Shown: piece by piece, positions 1 to 6,205 of the stretch
Layout of the letters: each line of letters opens with the position of its first letter
Position numbering within the stretch: the stretch's first letter is position 1
Assembly: GCA_025350985.1 (NCBI GenBank)
Contig: JANXWU010000389.1
Coordinates: forward strand, 1 to 6,987
Direction: 5' to 3'
DNA: 6,987 bases
DNA from: Spartobacteria bacterium
Lineage (GTDB): Bacteria; Verrucomicrobiota; Verrucomicrobiia; Chthoniobacterales; Chthoniobacteraceae
Translations under genes and position numbers: made by a program
The notes under the pieces: generated by a model
Seen by the model: the letters and a program-made list of their open reading frames with translations, nothing else
The model's database searches: none
What the model was told of the DNA's origin: nothing

Positions 1-54
1 CGCTCAGAATGACACGCGCTTTTCAAACGTAGCCGCTACCATCAACACGCGCGT
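1..54. other. Non-coding flank downstream of the GH26-like gene
   Basis: This short edge segment follows the TAA stop of the last minus-strand gene. Read on the minus strand it contains no stem followed by a T tract, so no intrinsic terminator can be called. It carries two copies of CACGCGC on the plus strand (near 12-18 and 46-52). At the very edge the minus strand reads GTCATTCTGAGCG, which resembles the start of a short dispersed repeat that I recall from several environmental bacterial genomes. The window ends before this can be judged. Confidence 0.4.
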
Positions 55-1194
55 TTACTTTGCCGCGCGCGCCTTGAGAAGCGGCCGGTCCAGCCAGTGC
101 ATGTCCGCGACTCCCTTGCGATAGGCTGCCTGCGCTTCCTCGGAGGAATTAACCCGCAGGTTGCTAAAGCTCCCGTCGTGGTTTTGCCACCGCTCGTGCC
201 AGAACACCGCAGCTTTGATGCGCGGGAACCTGGTCCTCATCAACTCAAAGCCTTCCTTGATCCATTGCGCCTTGCTTCCCTTGCCGGGAAACTCGCCGCA
301 GCCCCATTCCGCGAGCATCACCGGCTTCGTGGGGTCAAGCTGACAAACTTCGGTGTAAGGCCAGTCAAGGAGCGGTAAGATCGGCGCCCAAGGTTCGCGG
401 AGAAATTGTTCGCCATAGACACTTAACGCCAGCCAATCGACATACTTGGCGCCGGGATAGTAATCGTCGGAGTAGTTCCAGCTCTCCTGTGGATAGCCGT
501 AGTCCATTAGTTGATACACCCATCGGATATTAGTCGCACCTTTCGCCCGTACTCGATCCACAATGTAGCGATGTGCTTTCTTGAAACGTTCGGGTCCTTG
601 GAACTTATCTTTTTGTCCAGGGATAGGTATGCCGCCGCCATAGAAAAGTCCCGACCACGGAAACCAACTGCCGTTCATTTCATTCGCAAAGGAAACTAAG
701 AGCGGCTGACCGAACGCGCGCGCGCCTTCCGCCCATTGGTCAATATAGTCATCCCATTGACCGGCCAGGATGTTAGTCAGGCTAAACTTATCCGGGCCGT
801 GCATTTCCTCGTAAGGCTTATCCCACGGCGACCAATAGATCATCGGGATCGAGCCGTGCCGCCAGATCATGTTTACATTGGCGGTGGGAAAGGTCAGCTC
901 GCCCCAATAGCTCGACGACGCCACGATAGCCTGATGTTTACCCACGAGCTTTTCAAACTCCTCGATCTTCTCCACCGACACGTCGTCTTCCTTTTCCCCA
1001 AAGTCGATGTAAGCGCCCGTGTAAGCCTGGTGCTCTGGGATGATGAGATCGACCGGCCCGGAAAAGACCTCTGGCGGCGCGGCGGCTTTCTTGCATGAAA
1101 ATCCAACGACCGCCATCACGCACAGTCCGCTGAGCTTTGCGATTCTCGTTCTAAGAGTCGGCGACTTCTTTGTCTCGCGATCCGTCAAGTTCAT
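55..1194 (-). CDS. GH26-like glycoside hydrolase, probable lipoprotein
   Basis: This 379-residue protein has the signatures of a clan GH-A retaining glycosidase, closest to GH26 (beta-mannanase and related endo-glucanases). Residues 1-33 look like an export signal: a basic stretch with K and R up to residue 20, a hydrophobic core at about 21-33, then SC at 33-34 followed by KK and an Ala/Pro-rich linker. Cys34 is a candidate lipidated residue, although the lipobox is imperfect (Gly at -3, Phe at -2). The catalytic domain spans about 50-370. The probable acid/base is Glu172 in FANEMNGSWFPW, and the probable nucleophile is Glu296 in PVMLAEWG. Aromatic residues (WSPWDKPY at 121-128, VFWHERW at 330-336) probably line the sugar cleft. 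The ATG at 1194 overlaps the stop of the upstream synthase gene as ATGA; the only GGAG is about 14 bases upstream, so translation is probably coupled. An in-frame extension to 1536 lies wholly inside the synthase gene and is not credible. Its substrate is unknown; processing of the neighbour's polymer is an inference. Confidence 0.88.
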   Translation of the reverse strand: MNLTDRETKKSPTLRTRIAKLSGLCVMAVVGFSCKKAAAPPEVFSGPVDLIIPEHQAYTGAYIDFGEKEDDVSVEKIEEFEKLVGKHQAIVASSSYWGELTFPTANVNMIWRHGSIPMIYWSPWDKPYEEMHGPDKFSLTNILAGQWDDYIDQWAEGARAFGQPLLVSFANEMNGSWFPWSGLFYGGGIPIPGQKDKFQGPERFKKAHRYIVDRVRAKGATNIRWVYQLMDYGYPQESWNYSDDYYPGAKYVDWLALSVYGEQFLREPWAPILPLLDWPYTEVCQLDPTKPVMLAEWGCGEFPGKGSKAQWIKEGFELMRTRFPRIKAAVFWHERWQNHDGSFSNLRVNSSEEAQAAYRKGVADMHWLDRPLLKARAAK

Positions 1195-4100
1195 TGCAGT
1201 CGTTGCGTCTCCGCGCGCGATCGGACGACCACGGACGCGGTGCGATCCAGTTTTCCCCACGTCACGAACGCGCCTTTGAGCGCGCGCAAAATCGCCCGCC
1301 AGATTACCCAGCTTAACAGCGGACGGTAAATCAAACGCATCGGAATGATGATCCATGCCTTGCGCAGCTTCTCGCCTTCGAGCAAACACGCGAGCGCGGC
1401 GAGCAGAAAGTCGGCAATGAGAAACGTCGCGAAATAGATCGACAGCGAGCCGCCACCCGCGGTCGCCACGAGCGAAAAAACGAGCATCAAATCGACGACC
1501 GGTGTTAGCGCGACGAGCAGGATTTGGAAAAACCAAACGCTGGGCAGACTAAACAAACCGAGCGCGCCGTACTGCGGGTTGAAAGTGAGATCACGATGCT
1601 TCCAGAGGCATTGCAGTGTCCCGAACGCCCACCGAAATCGCTGCCGCGCGAGCGACCGCACGGTTTCCGGAGCCTCGGTGTGCGCGATGGCGTCGTGGAC
1701 GTAATCGACGCGCCAGTCGTGCCGGTGCATTTCCAGTGTGAGATCGGTGTCTTCCGCCAGCGTGTCATGACTGAAGCCGCCGCAGTCCTCGACCGCCTTT
1801 TTGCGCAAAGCGCTAATCGCACCCGGAACGACGGTGATGCAGTTCCAAACGGCGTAGGCGCGACGGTCGAGATTGAATCCGCAGACGTATTCGAGCGCTT
1901 GGCACCGCGCGATGAACGTCCGCAGGTTGCCGACTTTCGCGTGGCCGGAAACCGCGCCGATTTTTGGATCGTCGAATGGCTGCACCAGTTTTCGCAGCGT
2001 GCTCCGCTCGAAGTGCGTGTCGGCATCGAGGAAAACCAGCACGTCATGTTTCGACACGCTGACGCCGCGAATCAGCGCCTCGGATTTGCCGCTGTTCGAC
2101 TGGGTGATGAGGCGAATGCGCGGTTCGGTGGCGGCGGCGAGTTCCACGACGGACGCCGTGTCGTCGTTCGAGCCGTCGTTCACGACGAGGACTTCGAGTG
2201 CGCCGACGTAGTCTGTGTCGAGCACCGAGCGCAGTGTCGCGGCGATGACTTTGCTTTCGTTGAAGGCCGCGATGATCACGGTGACCGGAGGAAACGCGCC
2301 AGCGACTTTTTGCGCCCGCGTTTTGCGATGATGACCGGCCGCCAACACTGCCACGATCAGGGTTCGTAGCACGATGAGGACGGTCGCGACAATCATGAAG
2401 GCCCAGCCAAATTGCTCCAGCGAACGCCACAAAAGAAAGCCCCAGCTCGTCACAAAAAAGGTGAACGGCGCGTGCTTTTCGTTCGCGGGCGGCATCAACT
2501 CGTCGCGCGGAATGTGCAGCAACTCGCCGAGCGAAACGATCTTGTCGCCGCGCGTTTGCAGGTAGTCGATGATCTGCGGCAGCGCCTCCAGCGTCTGCTC
2601 ACGCGGGCCACCGGCGTCATGCAGCAGGACGACATTTCCCTGGCTGCGCAAATCTTTCACCCGCTGCACGATCACCTCGGAACCGGGGCGGCCCCAGTCT
2701 TCCGGGTCGATCGTCTCCATCACGATCATGTATTTGAGTTCGTCGTGGATGAATTTCAGAGGGCGCAATTCCTCCATCCGGCTCGGGCGGGAATCGGCGT
2801 TGTAGGGCGGGCGGAAAAGAATCGTCGAGCGTCCGGTGATGCCCTCGATCAGCCATTGCGTGCCGTTCAGCTCCAGTTCGATTTGCCGCTCGGAGGCTTC
2901 GGCCAGATTGGAATGCGTGTAGGTGTGGCTGCCGATTTCGTGGCCTTCCTTCACGATCCGCCGGACCAGCCCGGGATACTCCTCGGCTTGCTTTCCCACC
3001 ACGAAGAAGACCGCCTTCAAACCGCGCGCCTTGAGCAGGTCGAGCACCTTGGGCGTCCATTTTGGATCGGGCCCGTCGTCAAAAGTGAGCACGACGTTGT
3101 GCTCCTCGCCCGCGCCTTGATGATACAAAATTGGGTAAGTCGGAAAGCCGAGTTTGGGGTCAACGTCGTCGGCGTAGGTAGCGACGACGCGCCAGTTGTC
3201 CTTGTCCATTTTCACCTCGCGCACGCCGTCGTCTTTCGCGTCATCGACGGTGATGATCTCGCCGCGCCCGACATTGGTGATCGTTTCGTCGGCTTTCATC
3301 ACGCGCAGTTTTGCGAGCGTCGCGGGCGCGAGCAGCGACGGCAGCGGCGTGGCGAGCAAGTCCCAAATTTTCGGATCTTCCGTGCCGAGCCGTCCGATGC
3401 CGATCCCGCCGACGCCCGAGTTGCGCGCGGCGTTGAGTTGATTCAGAAACGTGATCGCGTCGAGAAAAACGACGGTGTGTTCGCCGCCCTCCTGTTCCTC
3501 AAACGTGTACTCGCCGTTGTAATTCGGCGGCTGGACTTCGACCTTTTTTACCTTGGCGTAGCTGGCCCGGCTCATCGCGTCAGCGAAGCTGATCAGCTCC
3601 CCTTTTTTCACCCCGGTCGTCCAGTCGTAACCGAACGCTCCAATCGCGGCGATCCACTGCCGCGGTTCTCCGTACGCGAGGACAACCGACAGCCAACCGT
3701 CAAACCAATCCTGCGACGCGATGGGTCCCGGCGCGTCGGTCTCGGAATTTTCGTCGTAAAGCAACGCGACAAAACGATCGACCGAATCGGCCAGCACCAC
3801 GAGATCGAACGCGTTGATTTCGTCGCCCATCGGGACGACCAGCCACAACTGCTTGTCGATGGCGTGCAACGCCGCGGCGAGTTTTCGCAGCAGTTCGGTC
3901 GTCTTCTTTTTGTAGGTCGGATCGATCTGTTCCCAGTTGATGACGACGCCGCCGGCTTTCGCTTCCTGCACATGCGAGAGGACGCTCAGGATGAATTTTT
4001 CGCGCCGCTCCGCCGCGCCATTCACCAGATTTTCCACGGCCTCGGGACGCCACTTGTCCTCGACGAGATTGTTGAGCATCGGCATCAGGACGATGCCCTT

Positions 4101-4595
4101 GCTCGCGGCGAGTTTTGCCACGCGGTCGTCGTTGTCGAGCCGCAGCGTGCCCGCGCCATCGACGAGCGACATCCACTCAGGACAGACGTGCGTGAGCTGG
4201 CTCGCGTGCTGCAACAGCGACGCGTAACTGTTCGCGTCCCAGTTGGAATAAAAGCCGAGGTGAATCTCCGCGTTTTTGCGCGCGCGCGCCGGCGGTTTCG
4301 GATGCTCCGGCAGGGGCGTGGCGGCGGGGAAATATTTGCGCCAGCTTGCCTTGGGCGCAGCCGGAGCTTGCGCGGCTTTTTGCTGCATCGCGACGCGAAG
4401 TTGTCCTTTGATTTTGCGCACTTTCGCCGGCAGACGCAGGTCGGGTTTCACAAAAAGTGCGCCCGCAAACCAGATCACCGCCGCGAACAAAATCAGGCCG
4501 AGCAGAAACAGCACGCGGCGAAAACGCGGCCAGCGTTTGCCATGCGGGTCGAGAAAAATAAACGGGCGCGATTTGCCTTTGGGGTCAGCGGTCAT
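1191..4595 (-). CDS. Trimodular membrane polysaccharide synthase: GH18-like, CE4 deacetylase and GT2 domains
   Basis: This 1134-residue protein probably makes and modifies an extracellular polysaccharide. A basic N-terminus (KRWPRFRR at 20-27) and one membrane helix (about 28-50) are followed by a GH18-like barrel (about 110-420) with GGVVINWE at 215-222, LLYDEN at 278-283 and FGYDW at 321-325. A complete CE4 (NodB) deacetylase follows at about 498-690: TFDDGPD with Asp506 and Asp507, metal-type His557 and His561, RPPYN at 595-599, DW at 633-634 and LLHD at 657-660. After one or two helices (711-752) comes a GT2 domain: NDGS at 806-809, DAD at 857-859, ED at 948-949 and QRFRW at 985-989, the motif set of processive synthases such as PgaC and cellulose or hyaluronan synthases. 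Hydrophobic helices follow at about 1017-1045, 1052-1072 and 1080-1103. This topology puts the GH18-like and CE4 parts outside and GT2 inside. The ATG at 4595 sits just before the signal-like helix; upstream in-frame sequence is tatD in another frame. The exact polymer is not proved; poly-N-acetylglucosamine-like is the best guess. Confidence 0.93.
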   Translation of the reverse strand: MTADPKGKSRPFIFLDPHGKRWPRFRRVLFLLGLILFAAVIWFAGALFVKPDLRLPAKVRKIKGQLRVAMQQKAAQAPAAPKASWRKYFPAATPLPEHPKPPARARKNAEIHLGFYSNWDANSYASLLQHASQLTHVCPEWMSLVDGAGTLRLDNDDRVAKLAASKGIVLMPMLNNLVEDKWRPEAVENLVNGAAERREKFILSVLSHVQEAKAGGVVINWEQIDPTYKKKTTELLRKLAAALHAIDKQLWLVVPMGDEINAFDLVVLADSVDRFVALLYDENSETDAPGPIASQDWFDGWLSVVLAYGEPRQWIAAIGAFGYDWTTGVKKGELISFADAMSRASYAKVKKVEVQPPNYNGEYTFEEQEGGEHTVVFLDAITFLNQLNAARNSGVGGIGIGRLGTEDPKIWDLLATPLPSLLAPATLAKLRVMKADETITNVGRGEIITVDDAKDDGVREVKMDKDNWRVVATYADDVDPKLGFPTYPILYHQGAGEEHNVVLTFDDGPDPKWTPKVLDLLKARGLKAVFFVVGKQAEEYPGLVRRIVKEGHEIGSHTYTHSNLAEASERQIELELNGTQWLIEGITGRSTILFRPPYNADSRPSRMEELRPLKFIHDELKYMIVMETIDPEDWGRPGSEVIVQRVKDLRSQGNVVLLHDAGGPREQTLEALPQIIDYLQTRGDKIVSLGELLHIPRDELMPPANEKHAPFTFFVTSWGFLLWRSLEQFGWAFMIVATVLIVLRTLIVAVLAAGHHRKTRAQKVAGAFPPVTVIIAAFNESKVIAATLRSVLDTDYVGALEVLVVNDGSNDDTASVVELAAATEPRIRLITQSNSGKSEALIRGVSVSKHDVLVFLDADTHFERSTLRKLVQPFDDPKIGAVSGHAKVGNLRTFIARCQALEYVCGFNLDRRAYAVWNCITVVPGAISALRKKAVEDCGGFSHDTLAEDTDLTLEMHRHDWRVDYVHDAIAHTEAPETVRSLARQRFRWAFGTLQCLWKHRDLTFNPQYGALGLFSLPSVWFFQILLVALTPVVDLMLVFSLVATAGGGSLSIYFATFLIADFLLAALACLLEGEKLRKAWIIIPMRLIYRPLLSWVIWRAILRALKGAFVTWGKLDRTASVVVRSRAETQRLQ

Positions 4596-4671
4596 GCGTG
4601 CGACCGGAGTCGGAAACGATGCCAATCCGTGACGCCAATCGGCACGCTTTGCAAGCCTGCCGGTGCCCGCT
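4596..4671 (-). other. Gap between tatD and the synthase gene, with weak stem and short direct repeat
   Basis: This 76-base gap holds a weak imperfect stem just after the tatD stop: GGCAC at 4641-4645 can pair with GTGCC at 4663-4667, with an inner GCTT/AAGC pairing at 4646-4649 and 4653-4656. No T tract follows, so it is not a convincing terminator. Plus-strand GCCAATC occurs twice, at 4621-4627 and 4634-4640, 13 bases apart. No good Shine-Dalgarno sequence lies before the synthase ATG and no strong promoter hexamers were found. The gap is long enough for a separate promoter for the polysaccharide genes, but the sequence does not show one clearly. Confidence 0.3.
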
Positions 4672-5523
4672 TTAGAAACGGAAAAAGCCGTGGGCGTTGC
4701 GCGTCGTCGCCGCGGCCACTTCCTCGAGAGTCTGGTCGCGCAAGCGCGCGATGGTTTCGGCAGTCTGCCGCGTGTGCGCGGGTTCGCAGCGCTTTCCGCG
4801 AAACGGCACCGGCGCGAGATACGGGCAGTCGGTCTCGACCATGAAACTGTCGCCGGGAATTTGCGCGGCGCATTCCTGCACGACTTGCGCATTTTTAAAA
4901 GTGACGATCCCGGTGAATGAAACCATGTGCCCAAGTGCGAGGACTTCCTGCGCCTGCTCGATGGTGCCGCCGAAGCAGTGGAAGACGCCGCGCAGTTTGC
5001 CCGCGTAGTTTTGCAAAATGTCGAGCGTGTCCTGCCACGCGTCGCGTTGGTGGATGACGACGTTCAATCCGCACTCGCACGCCAGGTCGAGGTGCTGTTG
5101 GAAAATCGCAGCCTGCATGTCCTTGTAGGCGTCGTCGAGCGCCTGCTGCACGCCGCACGCGCTGCCGCCGGTGATCGCGGCGATGTTCGGATCATTGACG
5201 ATGCCGAGCGAGCTCTGGCTCGGCAGCCGGTGATAATCCAAACCCGTCTCGCCAATCGCCACGACGCGCGGATTTTTTGCCAGCTCCCGCAGCGGCGCGA
5301 CGAGATCATCGGGCGCGTCTTCGAGCGAAGTCGGATGCACGCCGATGACCGCGAAGACACTCGGATATTTCTCCGCGAGCGCCACCGCGCGCCGGCTGCC
5401 CTCGATCGACGTGCCGATGGTGACGATGCGCGTCACGCCTGCTTCCGCCGCGCGTGCGATCACCGCGTCGATTTCATTCTCGAACTCGGGAAAATCGAGA
5501 TGCGCGTGCGTGTCGATGAGCAT
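4672..5523 (-). CDS. tatD: TatD-family metal-dependent hydrolase (DNase-like)
   Basis: This 283-residue protein belongs to the TatD family of metal-dependent TIM-barrel hydrolases, whose characterised members act as 3'-5' DNases in DNA repair and degradation. It begins MLIDTHAHLD, giving metal ligands His6 and His8. Further expected ligands and motifs are present: GETGLDYH with Glu92, VIHQRDA with His158, FHCFGG with His182, and ETDCPYLAPVPFRG with Asp232. The C-terminus NAHGFFRF matches the usual ending with a Phe. Most family members are about 255-265 residues. The extra length here lies between GLDYH (94-98) and QAAIFQQ (137-143), where about 38 residues replace the roughly 12 usual ones. 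The ATG lies seven bases after the vapC stop with no clear Shine-Dalgarno sequence, which suggests reinitiation or coupling. The family role is well supported; the exact substrate, and tatD against the paralogues ycfH and yjjV, cannot be settled here. Confidence 0.93.
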   Translation of the reverse strand: MLIDTHAHLDFPEFENEIDAVIARAAEAGVTRIVTIGTSIEGSRRAVALAEKYPSVFAVIGVHPTSLEDAPDDLVAPLRELAKNPRVVAIGETGLDYHRLPSQSSLGIVNDPNIAAITGGSACGVQQALDDAYKDMQAAIFQQHLDLACECGLNVVIHQRDAWQDTLDILQNYAGKLRGVFHCFGGTIEQAQEVLALGHMVSFTGIVTFKNAQVVQECAAQIPGDSFMVETDCPYLAPVPFRGKRCEPAHTRQTAETIARLRDQTLEEVAAATTRNAHGFFRF

Positions 5524-5530
5524 GGAAAAA

Positions 5531-5923
5531 TCAGGCTTTGCGCCGCGTTGCCGGCTTTGGTTTGAAGTTCACTCCCGGCAATCCCTTAAAGTGCGCATCC
5601 TGCGTCCACAGCGTCGCCTTGTTCTCCAAGGCGGTCGCGTAAATCACGCTGTCGGCAAGGGAGAGTTTGTGTCGCACGCTGAGTCTGGCGGCGGCGAGGG
5701 CGATGTCCTCGTCGAGAGGGCAAATCGCGCCGGTCTTCATCAATCCCATCGCCTCCAAGGCCGCCCATTCTCCTTTTTGCTGAAACACTTTTTTGAACAC
5801 CTCGTAGAGGGTGAGGGAAGGAACGAGCAACTGGTTGCCGCGCTCGATCGGCGTGGCGAAATAGGAGGCGTTCGAGGCTTCACCGAAATACTCCAGCCAC
5901 GCGGATGAATCGACGACGTTCAC
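5531..5923 (-). CDS. vapC: VapC-family PIN-domain ribonuclease toxin
   Basis: This 130-residue protein is a PIN-domain toxin of the VapC type, a magnesium-dependent endoribonuclease that usually cuts tRNA or rRNA and is held inactive by its antitoxin. The acidic active-site set is present: Asp5 in VVDSSAW, Glu41 in LYEVFKKV, Asp91 in LSLADSVIYATA and Asp109 in TQDAHF, ending with GLPGV. The length is typical of the family. I chose the GTG start at 5923 because it places Asp5 at the normal position and overlaps the vapB stop as GTGA, the usual coupled arrangement. In-frame upstream codons exist as far as 6163, but they lie inside vapB and read as a shadow. The basic tail (KPKPATRRKA) is longer than the core fold needs. 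The RNA target cannot be told from sequence. Confidence 0.93.
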   Translation of the reverse strand: MNVVDSSAWLEYFGEASNASYFATPIERGNQLLVPSLTLYEVFKKVFQQKGEWAALEAMGLMKTGAICPLDEDIALAAARLSVRHKLSLADSVIYATALENKATLWTQDAHFKGLPGVNFKPKPATRRKA

Positions 5924-6129
5924 AATTCGCGATCCGGTTCGCGTTCGATGGTGGTGTCGATTCCTTTGAGAAAACCCCGCATCTCGCGCATGGGCCGGAG
6001 TGGGACCAGCCGGATCATGCCTTCGTAGTGCAGAACGGCGAGTTTGGAGCCGGGTTTGATGGACAGCGATTCCCGCACATCCCGGGGAATCACAATCTGA
6101 TATTTTGAGGAGACGGTGACTGCGCTCAT
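5920..6129 (-). CDS. vapB: AbrB/MazE-type antitoxin of the VapBC pair
   Basis: This 69-residue protein is the antitoxin partner of the downstream PIN toxin. Residues 3-46 form an AbrB/MazE/SpoVT swapped-hairpin DNA-binding domain: VTVSSKYQIVIPRDVRESL, then IKPGSKLAVLHYEGMIRLVPL. The C-terminal part (about 47-69), with MREMRGFLKGIDTTIE, is the expected toxin-binding tail. Proteins of this type bind the toxin and usually repress their own operon through palindromic sites. The ATG at 6129 has an AGGA seven bases upstream, the best ribosome-binding site in the window apart from anything lost at the edges. The stop overlaps the vapC GTG. Family membership is secure; autoregulation is inferred from relatives. 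Confidence 0.93.
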   Translation of the reverse strand: MSAVTVSSKYQIVIPRDVRESLSIKPGSKLAVLHYEGMIRLVPLRPMREMRGFLKGIDTTIEREPDREL

Positions 6130-6205
6130 ACGAAAATCCTATCGATGACGCCGCAGAAAGCAAGATACGGATCGATCGCTTCCGCGCGCTACCATGCTCC
6201 GGATG
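6130..6205 (-). promoter_or_regulatory. Putative promoter and operator region of vapBC-tatD
   Basis: This 76-base gap follows the fabH stop and leads into vapB. The palindrome ATCGAT occurs twice, at 6141-6146 and 6171-6176, the second within the 8-base palindrome GATCGATC (6170-6177). The copies are 30 bases apart, about three helical turns, so a dimeric AbrB-type antitoxin could bind both. A weak -35-like TTGCTT (6158-6163) and -10-like TAGGAT (6136-6141) are separated by 16 bases, but the -10 overlaps the ribosome-binding site, which makes it doubtful. No terminator hairpin for fabH was found, so read-through from fabH is possible. Confidence 0.3.
6137..6140 (-). promoter_or_regulatory. 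Ribosome-binding site of vapB
   Basis: On the minus strand AGGA stands seven bases before the ATG at 6129. It supports that start, and the AbrB fold begins immediately after it. No such site precedes vapC, tatD or the two polysaccharide genes. Confidence 0.6.

Noticed and set aside
1195..1536. N-terminal extension of the GH26-like protein by 114 codons.
   Set aside because: The extension lies inside the synthase gene in another frame and is Arg-rich without homology. The ATG at 1194 is followed by a signal-like segment and forms a clean ATGA overlap.
4641..4667. Stem-forming sequence after tatD as an intrinsic terminator.
   Set aside because: The stem is short and broken and no T tract follows on the coding strand, so termination is not supported.
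2412..4844. A plus-strand open frame of 810 codons opposite the synthase gene and the 3' part of tatD.
   Set aside because: It lies antisense to a gene with full catalytic motifs in three domains. Its translation is rich in Arg, His, Val and Asp with no recognisable domain, as expected of an antisense shadow in G+C-rich coding DNA.
4596..4934. N-terminal extension of the synthase by 113 codons.
   Set aside because: Most of it is tatD read in another frame. The ATG at 4595 leads straight into the basic segment and first membrane helix.
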